Shown piece after piece: positions 1-12,269 of a DNA stretch of 64,000 bases. The notes below the pieces were generated by a model. It was not told the origin of the DNA, ran no database searches, and worked only from the letters and a program-made list of their open reading frames with translations. Numbering within the stretch: position 1 is the first letter of the stretch; the number at the start of each line of letters is the position of its first letter. A program made the position numbers and the translations under genes. This DNA is from Schistocerca nitens (Eukaryota > Arthropoda > Insecta > Orthoptera > Acrididae): contig NC_064614.1 of the NCBI RefSeq assembly GCF_023898315.1, positions 73,854,501-73,918,500 on the forward strand. Reading direction: 5' to 3'.

Positions 1-323
1 CGTACGAGTGGCCAACTAAGTGGTCCTGACAGTCGGGATACCAGTTACTTTGGACTAAGGCTGGGAATCTCGGACATATTCCGAGTCGTGGCCACCTTTG
101 TGCTCAGACGGCCAAGACTACCAAATCCACCGGTTAGTCCCTCAACCGTTAGGGGTAAAAATCAATGGGACCTGGGGCAAGTAAGGCTAGCAGCCTGCTT
201 CCCTGGTACTATAAATATGATGCTGGCAACAATCAGAGCAAAATGCCTCGGACCTTTGGAGGCGACGGAGTCCCACCTCTAACTGACAAACCAGGGACTC
301 CTAAGATACGACTTGGCAAACAA

Positions 324-3300
324 ATGGTAATGAGATGGGGAGCTATTAATATTAATGGGGGCTACTCTGGGAAGAAGGTAGAGATGGCAGAGGCTGCAAG
401 TAAGATGGGGCTGGACGTTTTAGCTGTTAGTGACATTCGGGTAAGGGGTGAGAAAGAAGAGGAAGTGGGAGAATACAAGGTCTACCTGTCAGGAGTCAAA
501 GCAGGAATAGCACAATAGGGTGTAGGTCTTTTCATCAGGAAAGAAATGGAACCTAGCGTAGTTGCAATAAGGTATGTAAACGAACGACTGATGTGGATAG
601 ATTTGACAGTGTCTAGCAAGAAAATTAGGATTGTGTCAGTATATTCGCATTGTGAAGGGACAGATCAGGATAAGATGGATAGTTTTTATGACGCACTCAG
701 TGATGTAGTTGTTAGAGTAAAGGACAAGGACAGTGTTCTGTTCATGGGTGATTTTAATGCCAGGATTGGAGATCGAACAGAAGGGTATGAAAAGGTTATG
801 GGTGAATTTGGAGAGGATATGGAGGCCAACAGGAACGAGAAACAACTCTTGGATTTCTGTGCCAGTATGGGCTTAGTAATCACAAACTCCTTTTTTAAAC
901 ATAAGAACATTCACCGGTATACTTGGGAAGGCAGGGGAACCAGATCTGTCATTGACTATATAATAACAGATCAGGAATTCAGGAAGGCTGTGAGGGAGAC
1001 ACGTGTATTCAGGGGATTCTTTGATGACACTGATCACTATTTAATCTGCAGTGAAATTGGTATTGTGAGGCCGAAAGTGCATGAGGTCAGGTCCATGTAT
1101 AGGAGGATAAGAGTGCAGAAACTTCAGGATAAGGAAATCAGACACAAGTACATAACAGTGATCTTAGAAAGGTACCAGTTAGTTGAATGTAGTCAATTGC
1201 AGTCACTGGAAAAGGAAAGGACAAGGTACAGGGACACAGTACTAGAAGTGGCCAAAGAATGTCTTGGAACAGTAGTGTGTAAAGGTAGGATGAAGCAAAC
1301 AGCTTGGTGGAATGACATAGTCAAGGCAGCCTGTAAAAGGAAAAAGAAGGCATATCAAAAATGGCTACATACTAGAACTCTGGTAGACAGAGAAAGTTAT
1401 GTTGAAGAAAGAAACAAAGCCAAACAGATATTTACAGCATCCAAGAAGAAATCTTGGGAAGACTTTGGAAACAGGTTGGAGATCTTGGGTCAAGCTGCTG
1501 GAAAACCATTCTCGAGTGTAATTAGCTGTCTTCGAAAGGGAGGTAAGAAAGAAATGACAAGTATTTTGGACAGGTCAGGAAAACTGCTGGTGAATCCTGT
1601 TGATGCCTTGGGCAGATGGAGGGAATATTTTCGTTCAGATGGTTCAAATGGCTCTGAGCACTATGGGACTTAACTTCTGAGGTCATCAGTCCCCTAGAAC
1701 TTAGAACTACTTAAACCTACCTAACCTAAGGACATCACACACATCCATGCCCGAGGCAGGATTCGAACCTGCGACCGTAGCGGTCGCGCGGTTCCAGACT
1801 GTAGCGCCTAGAACCGCTCGGCCACTCCGGCCGGCAGGAATATTTTGAAGAGTTGCTCAATGTAGGTGAAAATACGATCAGTAATGTTTCAGATTTCGAT
1901 GTACAATGGGACAGGAACGATGATGGAAATAGGATCACATTTGAGGAAGTGGAGAAAATTGTCAATAGATTGCAGTGCAATAAAGCGGCTGGGGTGGATG
2001 AAATTAAGTCGGAACTCATCAAATACAGTGGAATGTCAGGTCTTAAATGGCTACACAGGATAATTGAAATGGCGTGGGAGTCGGGACAGGTTCCATCAGA
2101 CTGAACGAAAGCAGTAATCACACCAATATTTAAACATGGAAACAGGAAAGATTGTAACAACTACAAAGGTATTGTTGAAAGGAAAGTGCGAGTATTAGTT
2201 GAGGACAAATTGGATGAAAATCAGTGTGGGTTTAGGCCTCTTAGAGGTTGTCAGGACCAGATCTTTAGCTTACGACAAATAATGGAGAAGTGTTACGAGT
2301 GGAATAGGGAAATGTTTCTATGTTTTATAGATCTAGAAAAGGCATATGACCGGGTTCCTAGGAGGAAGTTATTGTCTGTTCTACGTTATTATGGAATAGG
2401 AGGCAAACTTTTGCAAGCAATTAAAGGTCTTTACATAGATAGTCAGGCTGCAGTTAGAGTTGACGGTAAATTGAGTCCATGGTTCAGACTAGTTTCAGGG
2501 GTAAGACAAGGCTGTAACCTGTCTCCACTGTTGTTCATATTATTTATGGATCATATGTTGAAAACGATAAACTGGCTGGGTGAGATTAAGATAGGTGAAC
2601 ACAAAATAAGCAGTCTCGCGTATGCCGATGACTTAGTTGTGATGGCAGATTCTATTGAAAGTTTGCAAAGCAATATTTCAGAGCTAGATCAGAAATGTAA
2701 GGACTATGATATGAAGATTAGCATCTCCAAATCAAAAGTAATGTCAGTGGGAAAGAGATATAAACGGATTGAGTGCCAAATAGGAGGAACAAAGAACAGG
2801 TGTACGGTTTCAAGTACTTAGCATGCATATTCTCACAGGACGGCAACATAGTGCAAGAACTGGAAGCGAGGTGTAGCAAAGCTAATGCAGTGAGCGCTCG
2901 GCTACGATCTACTCTCTTCTGCAAGAAGGAAGTCAGTACCAAGACTAAGTTATCTGTGCACCGTTCAATCTTTCGTCCAACTTTGTTGTATTGGAGCGAA
3001 AGCTGGGTGGATTCAGGTTACCTTATCAATAAGGTTGAGGTTACGAATGTGAAAGTAGCTAGGATGATTGCAGGTACTAGTAGATGGGAACAATGGCAGG
3101 AGGGTGTGCACAATGAGGAAATCAAAGAAAAACTGGGAATGAACTCTATAGATGTAGCATTCAGGGCGAACAGGCTTAAATGGTGGGGTCATGTTCATGT
3201 TACACGCACTGGAGAAGCAAGGTTTCCCACGAGACTCATGGGTTCAGCAGTAGAGGGTAGGAGGAGTCGGGGTAGACCAAGGAGAAGGTACCTGGATTCG

Positions 3301-3417
3301 GTTAAGAATGATTTTGAAATAATAGGCTTAACATCAGAAGAGGCACCAATGTTAGCACTGAATAGGAGATCATGGAGCAAGTTTATAAGGGGGACTATGC
3401 TCCAGACTGAACCCTGA
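324..3417 (+). pseudogene. LINE-A endonuclease-reverse transcriptase polyprotein, broken
   Basis: Order of domains: an APE-type endonuclease from about 333 (ININGG near the start, MGDFNARIG at about 744, VIDYIITDQ at about 945, DTDHYLI at about 1030), a linker, then the RT (FIDLEKAYDRVP at about 2320, SGVRQGCNLSP at about 2497, YADDLVV at 2621) and a C-terminal domain to 3417. The start is the ATG at 324 in the frame of the endonuclease. Breaks: an in-frame TAG at 516-518 where a tryptophan is expected, the SINE at 1632-1836, an in-frame TGA near 2102, an apparent small deletion near 2175 in the segment before the ENQCGFRP box, and a frameshift near 2790. The catalytic YADD box itself is intact. 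Relatives provide endonuclease and RT for target-primed reverse transcription. Confidence 0.85.
1632..1836 (-). mobile_element. SINE-1 copy in LINE-A
   Basis: tRNA-derived SINE read on the minus strand: A box TGGCCGAGCGG, B box GGTTCGAATCC, then a body ending in GAGCCATTTGAACCA. It is flanked by a 10-base duplication GGAATATTTT at 1622-1631 and 1837-1846, which are LINE-A bases, so the SINE landed after LINE-A. Confidence 0.92.
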
Positions 3418-3449
3418 AAGGCATAATCAGTATTAAATGATGATGATGA

Positions 3450-3655
3450 ACCGATAGCCATTTAAAGGAACAGGGCTCTTACTTGACTTGTACTTGATTG
3501 AACTATGGACGTCGAAAAATTTGGTGCTGGACTGTGATTCGAATTCGTATCTCCTCTTTCAAGGATCTGATTCTCTCGGAACAGCATAGTTCAATCATTT
3601 CGTTCCTTTACTCAAGACTGCAATCATCTCTAGGTCTCCTCCAAAGGTAAGTATG
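3450..3655. other. Unassigned AT-rich sequence
   Basis: I see no coding frame or recognisable repeat between the LINE-A tail and the first B-box-like fragment. Confidence 0.4.
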
Positions 3656-6600
3656 TGGGTCCGAATCCTGATCCAGTACAAAAATATTCATAATTTCATT
3701 TCAAGCCCTATCACGTGTACACCGGCCTGTTAGTGAAAATTAAATTTTTAATGTCTGTTCATGTGTTGCCAACAGTCGCAATAGGTGTAGTTATTTTTGG
3801 ACAAACACGCACACATCTTACTACTGGCGAATAAGCAACTGATACTTAAGCTACATTCGTGGATGCACGGTAGGTGTGCAGGCACAAAAGTTTGTATCCT
3901 TAATTTACATTCAAACACATAGCAGCTGGTAAGAGAAACCGATACGAAACATTTCATTTTACTTAGTTAACAATCCGATCACGTGTTGGGTTCGTATCTC
4001 CGTCACAGAACTTCACATCATGCACTTCATCTTTAAATGCATGCACACTTCTATACTTCAGAATAGACGTATATCAGACAAGTTTCATGGTTAATGAACA
4101 GGGGCGAAAGGGTCTTGACAGAAGTCCCGGTTTATTACAAAAATTGTCGTCTTTTATTTTTAAGTTTAGATTTGGTTACTGGTATTGGCAAAAACTTCGG
4201 TAAATCGTTACTCTTCATGGCTAGTCATCAGTATGATATGGTTAGATTAGATTACCTTTGATAAATTCTTGTTTCATAGATCATGAATATGGTATTTCGT
4301 AATGATGTGGAACCTGTCATTTTAATGAATGCTTTCTTTACATACCATGATTCAATTTCTTTACAATTTTTTACTCTCTCGCTCTCATTCTTTTTGATTG
4401 TTATATCTCCCTTTCTCTGTCGCACACACACACACATTCTTTTTTTATTTTTATTTGTTTGTTGTGCTCGACCATCGGCCATGCCCGAAAACGTCTGTGA
4501 CTGAGTTTCATAGTTTTGAGTACACTTACGAAAGAAATATAAAAACAACTATGAGAGTTACTGATTTATGATGCTTAGTTTGCAGTCAGATCTGAGTATT
4601 ATTAGTAACTACGCTCCAGTCCCTAAACCTAGTTGCAGAAATGCGAATCAGCCGCTCACTTCCCAGCCCGCTATAAGATCACATCGGTTCGTCTTCTTCC
4701 TGCTGGTATTGTAACTGAGATTTGGCAACAAGGCAATGTATGTTTGGCAACTCTGTGATCGACGAGTTACTTCCTGGCGTGCACGGAATTAAGCCTCAAA
4801 GTTCACTTGAATTTACCTGTCATTTCCATTGAACAATCTGAGTTATTATCGCTTGAGGTGTAACAAAAGATTGTAAATTCACGGTTTTCAGCCCAGTAAA
4901 GTCGTTGCACGTGGAAATCGCAACTAATCTCGTCCTTCAAATAGCAGTTTACGAGTTCTAGCCACTATTGGTCTCGTAAGAGAAAGCTAAACCACATACT
5001 TCTCCGCCAACTCTGTGGTAACGTCCTGAGCTGTGAAAAAGCGTCTGTTATAGTTCGCAGTTTCAGTCTCACTGAGTGTAGCGTTTTTATCCCTTCTGTG
5101 AAAGAGCTACAAACAGTCAGATCAAACATCGCTAAGGAAATCGCAAGTAAATACTTTCGGCTCATAGTGCAACGGTGAAAAACTTAGAATGCTGCACAAC
5201 AGGTAACGCCTCTTTCCGCTGCTGACAAGCAAATTTCTGGTTTCTAGGAATACAGAACTTTATTTATGAAATGCCACATTTGCATACCTCTTGAATATGA
5301 CACAGCATACCAACTGAACACAGACCCAATCAAAATATAAGTGAGTAGTATTTTACCAATTCGTGTCGATAGAGGCACGGTCGTGTACAGATACTCGGTT
5401 TTATAGAAACAGACTTTCGTCGTAAGGTTATTGTGGGTAGTTTTATTACATTTCTTATAATACAGCTCACAAGTTTCGTAAGGCTTCCTTTAGTGTTGTT
5501 AAAACAACAGTAAACATGAGAGAGAAATTAATAATCAACGATATATGCGAATTCTCTGATGTTATCTAAAACAGTCTGAAAATGCACATGCGATTTATTG
5601 ATTATATGCATGTAGAAAACTTGTTCTGAGTTAAAGCTGTCAAACAAGGTTTGAAGAAGAATAAAATTCCACTACCAGACGACAGATAATATAGAAAAGA
5701 CTTTTCCGGCGTATTTTGGCACGATGCGCTCTCCCCATACATAGTACAAAAGTTTCGAGGTGCGTCTGCTGCCTGGTTGTCTATTAAACCTGAAAAGAAT
5801 AAAATGTCGCAGAAGTTAGCCCTTTTCCCACATGCGACTATTTGGGATTGAGAAGTGAGGAGAATTATGTTACTAGTTCCATTAGATTGATAACTTTAGC
5901 AGACAGCAGACAGCAGAACTGCGAGCGATACGTAGCATTACACTACTAGCTGACACGTAGGTATAACAACGCCAGAAGTGAAGAACAATTCCTCCAGAAC
6001 TTCTGCATTCCACAGCGCTGTGGGATAATGCATATGGCCACGTCAATACTTATGAGAGACAAACAGTTCTACCTTTTCTTTTGCACTGCACGACGTTTTC
6101 AACAAACAGATAGCGCTCAGTAGCTCAAGTGGAAAGGAACACTTTATATTTAAATTTCTGCATCCTACACTGTTGGCAGTTCTGTGTAGGTGGCAGTTAC
6201 GTGATATTATTTCGGTGATTACAAAATAAAGTTGAATGTATGCACTGGGTAGCCGAGGCATCTAGTTCATGGTGATTCGGTCAACCAAGTAAATGAATTT
6301 ACCGAACATGCTGCAAATTGATACAGGGAGCCTGTGTGTCAGAATTCTCAGCCAGTGTAGCACAACGGCGTTATGACAGAAAAATGAGCGAGTGAGGAGA
6401 GGCATTGGTGGTCTGTCGGGCTGATAGGTTCATGTATCTGTGGTCTGGTTTCGATTCCAACTTCGGTCAGTGACTTTAGATACGGAGGGACAGATTTCAT
6501 TCTCTTCTGGGTACACCAAGTGTAGAAGATATAATGGCACTGAGGTCTGAAATTCACTTTAAAAATGATATTCCTTCTTTACCAAGGAGACGTTAGATTG

Positions 6601-7850
6601 AGCTTCAATAATGTCTGGAGTCGCGACATGTAGAAACCAGTATCCTTTCTTATACTAGTTATTTATTTCTAGTAACGAAACAAACGCTATGTAGGAACAC
6701 ATGACACTTATTCCACATTTTATCTGAGCTTCTGTATGTCGATAAAACTGGTTCTGAACTGGGAATGCAACTCAGACCGCCCTTAACGCGGAATTTGTTC
6801 CCTTCGTGACAATACAGCTCGGCTACAATTTGTTGTTTGTTCAAAACTGCAGATTCCTCAACATCTCCACATATTGCGCGTGAATGGGTTCGAATCCTGG
6901 CCCGGCACTAAAGATTTCATTATGTATTATCAATATCTACCATGAGAACATCTATCTGCTGGTGGATAATAATTTCGATGTTTAATGTATTTTCATTCGT
7001 TGTCCACACTAACGATATTTGACGTTTTTGACTCCCAATGAGACACAGAAATATTTGCGAGATCACTGTAACTTCAAGATGTTATTCCGAGCTGCTGGTG
7101 GAGAAAAATTTGGTAGTTGACGTCTCTTTGCGTGTAGTCAACAGCGATATGTGTGGAGTCCTATTCCCAGTCAGCACTGAACTCTACGTCATATCATTTC
7201 TAGTTCAAACATGCTCACATGTCGCTTCTGGTGCAACAAACCCATACTTAACGTTCGTTTTCTCTAGAATATAACAGCGATAGGTGCCGGGTTGGAGTCC
7301 TGGGAAGGAAAAAATTAATGTTTCGTCTCGTCATTTCACTTAAAACATCTAGCTAGTGCTAAGAAAAGGCGATATGTCACAGTTGATTGTGCTTCGATAT
7401 CTATCTTATTAGGTTCTGCGTTCCAATCCCTGTCCAACACAAAGGTTTAGCTCACGACATTTCAAGTAAGTTACTTGTTAAGAAGCAATATTTAACATCT
7501 CTCGTAGTTCGTTAACAGGGACAATAGGTGCTGGGCAGAAATTCGCGTCCCTTAAAAATGTTTGCGTTATGTAATTTAAAGTTGGTATTTGCTAATTGAT
7601 ACTGTCTTAAATCGAGGTATATCTCTCTCTGTATGCCTAATCAGGAATGACTGTTAGTTTCCGTCAGTCACGAAATCTTTGCTTAGTCTGCATGACCTGG
7701 GTTTGAATCCATATGCAGAACGAGACGGTTCGTCGTGTCACTTGTAGTTCATACATATTCTCAACTAGCTGCTCGTGAATAACTTAAATTTTTAATGTCA
7801 TTTTGTGTTTAATAATAAGTACGGTATGTTACTTTGAAGAGAAAATCATG
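3656..7850. repeat. Dispersed decayed tRNA B-box-like repeat fragments in AT-rich DNA
   Basis: Several stretches resemble a tRNA B box followed by a similar tail (GGCAC, then A- and T-rich sequence with CATTTCAAG-like and CTAGCTGCTGGTGAATAA-like pieces). Examples start near 3659, 3985, 6448, 6888, 7289, 7417 and 7690, with partial tail matches near 3690, 6957, 7093 and 7769. They look like very old copies of one tRNA-headed repeat, irregularly spaced. Between about 4560 and 6400 I see nothing specific. No convincing gene lies anywhere in this stretch; the short open frames have no recognisable domain. Confidence 0.4.
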
Positions 7851-8625
7851 AATGCGACGAACTTAGTACATGCATTACCTATCTGATGTAATAATTAGAG
7901 TGGTAACATTTCAGGTATGTCATTTATTGTAATAAATGTGGGCTTAAAATCCTTAAGGACAGTCTTATCTGTGATAAGGTGTTCCCTGATATTTGTAGTA
8001 TCGTAGTATTACTTTACATCTTGAGTTATTGCGATACAGAGCAGTGTTTTCTAGTGGTGACTTGTTGGAACCATTTTCAATAGTCAAACGACTGTACCAA
8101 GGAGCGAATAGAGGACCTGCTAGACAGCTGCTTTATGTGTGTTGCATGCGAATCCGGCTAAATGCAATTTAGGTCGTTCGGATACTTTTGAACACGACTG
8201 TACATAATGATATTTGTCTTCCGAACATGGCAGAGGGAGGAGCGGGGTGGGGCGTGGGCGAGTGAGCTTCGGGGACATGTGTGCGCACTGCATGCAAATT
8301 ATGCTTGTACATCGGGTGTGCTTCATGCGAATTGCAAAAATGTGGGGTGGGTAGGGATCTGTCAAGCCCACCCTTGCGGCCTCCCTCCTTTGCGTTGACA
8401 AGTAGTTCCTGGTATGGCCTTGGAGATAAAGAAGTGCTGATGTTGCAGTTAGCGAAATAAGATATGCATAGTTGTCTCAGCTGTAGTATGACACTGGACA
8501 ATATGAGCTGACAAATGCTGAGTCAGCATTTTCCGCCAACACGCACACTGCCATTCTGCTGTGTGAAGCCATTCGACACGTATGGAGAAAAAATGGTCGG
8601 TAAGGCCATATGGGTAAAAAAGGCA
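7851..8625. other. Unassigned; includes a G-rich stretch near 8220-8400
   Basis: No recognisable coding domain. A segment at about 8165-8205 has the flavour of a Tc1-type terminal repeat (GTTCGGATACTTTTGAACAC), but no partner inverted copy was found nearby, so it is not called as an element. Confidence 0.35.
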
Positions 8626-8640
8626 TTTTAAGTGGAAGAG

Positions 8641-8827
8641 CCGGCCGTAGTGGCCGTGCGGTTCTAGGCGCTACAGCCAGGAGCCGAGCGACCGCTACGG
8701 TCGCAGGTTCGAATCCTGCCTCGGGCATGGATATGTGTGATGTCCTTAGGTTAGTTAGGTTTAATTAGTTCTAAGTTCTAGGCGACTGATGACCTCAGAA
8801 GTTAAGTCGCATAGTGCTCCGAGCCAT
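8641..8827 (+). mobile_element. SINE-1 copy with 15-base target duplication
   Basis: Forward-oriented tRNA-headed SINE with A and B boxes and a tail ending GAGCCATTTT. A 15-base duplication, TTTTAAGTGGAAGAG, flanks it at 8626-8640 and 8828-8842. Confidence 0.92.
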
Positions 8828-8842
8828 TTTTAAGTGGAAGAG

Positions 8843-9972
8843 AAAGGATAAAAACATTAAAATACGAGAATGTTCAGGCAGTGCTCTCGGAATGAGGAGT
8901 TACAGAAGATGTTGAGGATTACTGCAACAAGGAGTAAGGAGTGTGGAATGAAGATAAATATAGAAAAGACAAAACTTATTAGAATATGCAAGGAGGAAAC
9001 TCCGTTTGAACTACTCCTAGAGCGGAAAGACAGAGGAAGTAAATTTCTTTGTGTATGAAGTTCAGTGACAGCTCTCTTTAAGTGGAAGAAGCTGCCTGAT
9101 CCAGCTTGTGACTGCGGGGCTCCATACCAGACTGTTCACCACATTGTCAGTGAATGCAGGATTCGAGCCTATCACGGCGCCAAAGAGGACTTCCTGCTAG
9201 CAACTCCAGATGCAGTGCGCTGGATTGAAGGACTGGATATTCAGTTGTAAATACAAACTTAAGTTTCTTGTGTGTCAATATGTACATATGTATATGTAAT
9301 TTCATGATATGTCTGTATTAGCCATACGCTAAATAAATAAAGTGACAGAGTACGCAAGCTGCGGAGCAAAACAAGGAGAAAGGTATCTGTGGGAAAGAGA
9401 GCATTTAAAAAGGTGAAACATTTATTAATATCTGGAAGAATATCTATGGAGCAGAGGAAAAGACTTGATAAATATTTTATCTGGAGAATAACGTTATACA
9501 ACAGTAAAACATGCACAGTTGAAAAGAAAGAAGAAAGATATTTAGGAAATGTTGACACATGGCTATAAAGAAGAATGCTTAAGGAGAAGAGGACAGACAA
9601 AAGTACGAATGAAGAAGTAGTGAAGGAAATAGAATGAAGAAGAATATTACTGGAAATCATCAGAAAGAGGAAAATAACTTTCCTGGGACATACACTGTGT
9701 AGGAATTTTCTGGAACAAAGAGTTATAGGGAGAAAAACGGAAGGAGTCAGGGGAGGAGATAGAAGAGAACTGGAATGATGGACGATAATAGAAGAGGACG
9801 AACATATAAAGAGTTGATGATTCTCAGAACAGGACACGATGGCAAGGCTCAAGTTGAAACTTGTAAGAAGACAGAAAGGAAAAAAGAGCGGAATAGCAAA
9901 GCCGATTCTAAGCAACTAATTTATCAAACATTGCGAAAGATAATTGAGGAAGTAACAGTAATTCGCTACTGA
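8843..9972 (+). mobile_element. RTE-like LINE relic, 3' half, split by a LINE tail
   Basis: Before 9064 the translation resembles the RT region after the catalytic box (CGMKINIEKTKLIRI, then KFLCV). After 9349 it resumes with the C-terminal region of RTE-like LINEs: KITFPGTYT-like, RGRR and TYKELM motifs near 9680-9830. Many stops and frame changes are present. The two halves are separated by the insertion at 9072-9340. Confidence 0.6.
9072..9340 (+). mobile_element. 5'-truncated LINE tail (CCHC C-terminus) inserted in the RTE-like relic
   Basis: This encodes the end of a jockey/I/R1-type LINE protein with the spacing CDCG-x8-H-x4-C (residues around 9105-9155), an in-frame stop at 9248-9250, a short 3' UTR and an AAATAAATAAA tail. 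An 8-base duplication AGTGACAG lies at 9064-9071 and 9341-9348. The family assignment rests on the zinc-knuckle-like motif only. Confidence 0.7.
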
Positions 9973-10125
9973 TTTATCAAGATAATTACAAGAAACAAGT
10001 TGTAGAAAAAAAAGGGTCACATGTTCCTATAGGAAGTAACAATAATTCGCTACTGATTTATCAAGATAATTACAAGAAACAAGTTGTAGAAAAAGAAAAG
10101 GTCACATATTCCTATAGGAGGTGAC
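9947..10125 (+). repeat. Tandem repeat, two ~84-base units plus a partial
   Basis: The unit beginning AGGAAGTAACA starts at 9947 and recurs at 10031, with a third degenerate beginning near 10116. The two full units are nearly identical. They sit just downstream of the RTE-like relic and could be its 3' UTR or a separate local duplication. Confidence 0.85.
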
Positions 10126-10204
10126 ACTGGCGAAAACTAGAAGAGAAATTCCTTTTATGATGACAAACCTTTGAGATGTCGAATGTTGAAAATTCACGGT
10201 TCAC

Positions 10205-10860
10205 AATCTGCGTTTTATTTACAGATGAGGCACGATTCATAAGAGACGTGATAGTAGATTACCAAACTAGACACATGTGGGCAGGTGCAAATCCCCAAGC
10301 AATACTGGAGGTGAGGCAACAGGGTCGCTTAAGTATAAATTTATGAACAGGGATCTTCGTTGACCGACTCACTTACCATGCAACTTACCAATCAGATTAA
10401 CAGGTTGTGTATACTACCAATTTCTGCCCAAAAAATTACCATGGCTATCGGGGAACGTTTAATCTTACACAAAAACTACAACTACACTCGTTGCACGACA
10501 GAGCACCATCATATTTTCTACGGATCGTGCGGCAGCACTTTACCAAAACGTTTTATGGTCGATGCATTCGATGAGCAGGTCCGATAGCATGGTCTCGCCC
10601 TTTACCCGTCCTGAATTCGTTGGATTTCCGGCTCTGTGGACATTACAAAGACATTAGTGTGTACCCAACCAATCAACAATGTGCAGATGTTACAGAAGAC
10701 CAATGTATATGACACAATCAGAATGAAACTAGACGAATTTGAATAAGTGCGTGATTAACTGCAAAGAAGGGCTGAAGGATGTGTCCCGACGCGTGGCAAC
10801 TACACACAGCACTGCCTATAGCGTCGACGTCTGCTCGAAAATGGAGGTTCTACCTTTAAA
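10205..10860 (+). pseudogene. mariner/IS630-type DDE transposase relic
   Basis: Conceptual translation with several frame changes gives FTDEARFIRD near 10215 (first catalytic Asp region), HMWAGANPQA, DRAPSYFLRIVRQHF near 10500 (second Asp region, normally HDGAPAH), then AGPIAWSRPLPVLNSLDF near 10580 (normally WPARSPDLNPLDF). These are the ordered DDE boxes of a widespread insect mariner-like transposase. Stops and shifts prevent a continuous product. Terminal repeats were not found. Confidence 0.6.
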
Positions 10861-10869
10861 TAGATCGAG

Positions 10870-12260
10870 CCATTTAACCCTGAGGGAATCACCAGTTCCA
10901 GTCAACAATCATGAATCCTATGACACTAAAAGCATTTTGAAAATCATAAATTAATATTGCAATGTTTAGAGTACAAGATTACACAATTGCCACAAGTATA
11001 ATGAATTGCTTACGTACTAGCGACTGTAATTAATAGCACTGTTCAACAATGACTTTTCACATAAAGAAAAATACCAAATGTCAATAGATTTTGGTACGCT
11101 TATTTCGAAAACGGCAATAATTTTTGCTTTTCAACTACAGTTTTCGCGCTGTATGAAATTGGTTACGTTCTTATTTATGTATTTTGTCTCACATTTTCTT
11201 ATTATATCAGTAATGCCACGGAAACCAAACGTGAATTCTGTGTTTCATGCAGATATAATATGCACACATTGTACTGTGAGGCTACGGCCTTCACCACTTT
11301 CTCCGATATATCGATCGATAAAAATGTGATCCGCGTGATATTATCTTCCCCAGTGTTCCATTGTGTACTGTGTCTTTATCGTGAGTTTATGAGTTACTTT
11401 GTGGAATCAAAACTACTGTTTATGTCCAGCAGATGTGTTAATAAGCCTAACAATTATTATTACATTTGTGAAGATCCGATTTTTGGACAAAGGAAGCGAA
11501 CATTGTCACATTTATTTCCTATGTTTCGGGTGCCGTGTAGGGGAACCATCAAACGCGTGGGCTATAGACTCCTCATGTTTGTTGTACGAAAGGTTCGTCA
11601 ACTGTAAGTGCGTGGATGAATGGAATGCTTGCGTTTCTCAGTGCTGGCAACTTGGTGCGAATGTGCAAACCTCATAACAGATTGCTGTTTCTGCTTAGTG
11701 CCTCTGCTCAGGTAAAGGATTTGTCAAGAAAAAGAGGGGCATCACACAATATCCTAATATACCTAGTGCGATGCGACCATTGTGTCATGGCGTGGGTCTT
11801 CCACTTCTAGATCATCCAGTAGCCACAACAACAAACATCTCTTGTGACAGTAAAGACGAAGACGTGTCAGATCCTTGCCATCCTTCCATATCTCACATTT
11901 ACATCAATATCGTCTAGTATTTACTTTAGCAGGCTTTTCCACCTATACGCAGTTACCTGCTCTCAGATGTCACAGCCTTGTATCCTGCCCGTCCTACGAT
12001 AGACCTCTCTTTTCCATGGCTTTAGCTATACTTCCCTGTACCTCCCTCGGCTATTTCTCCCTGGTGGAGAGTAGTTGAGCAAACACTACGGCCATCGTTG
12101 ATCCTCCATCCGTTGGACATTCCATACCATATTCATTCCTCAGTCGATCCAAGACGGTCTAGGGGAATGCACAAAACCACGCTAAACGAACTCAGCAATC
12201 TGGTTTGAGGCTTGAACTATCTAAAACGTAAAAACGAACTGTTAGATTCTCGTTCCATGG
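10870..12260. other. Unassigned intergenic sequence
   Basis: Several short open frames occur, for example 11260-11607 and 11875-12078, but none has a recognisable motif and codon use is not convincing. No repeat family was recognised. Confidence 0.4.
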
Positions 12261-12269
12261 TGTGAAGTT

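Larger units (their letters stand above)
1..3449 (+). mobile_element. LINE-A: APE/RT non-LTR retrotransposon, near full length, decayed
   Basis: Non-LTR retrotransposon with an AP-endonuclease-like domain followed by a reverse transcriptase on one strand. About 320 bases of probable 5' UTR precede the frame, and the window edge may cut the true 5' end. The 3' end closes with a short ATGATGATGA-type repeat at about 3438-3449, a simple-repeat tail typical of RTE-like LINEs. A SINE interrupts it at 1632-1836. The clade (RTE-like) is inferred from the single-frame organisation, the simple-repeat tail and the C-terminal W-G-H / GRPRRRY pattern. It cannot be active because it carries stops and shifts. 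Confidence 0.85.

Noticed and set aside
1735..2160. 141-codon minus-strand open frame
   Set aside because: Antisense to LINE-A and crosses the SINE; a shadow frame.
3656..7850. CRISPR-like array
   Set aside because: Repeats are diverged and irregularly spaced with no uniform spacers, and the genome is eukaryotic.
8165..8205. Tc1-type terminal repeat
   Set aside because: No inverted partner found within about 2 kb, so no element boundaries can be supported.
8696..8730. B-box sequences that look like tRNA genes
   Set aside because: They belong to SINE-1 heads with a non-tRNA body and target duplications. No complete cloverleaf with acceptor pairing is visible.
8626..9092. TTTAAGTGGAAGA seen three times (8627, 8829, 9078)
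   Set aside because: The first two are the SINE duplication. The third lies inside the LINE tail insertion and is short enough to be coincidence.
9259..9915. 218-codon minus-strand leucine/serine-rich frame resembling a membrane protein
   Set aside because: Antisense of an A/G-rich LINE relic; hydrophobicity comes from the T/C-rich strand.
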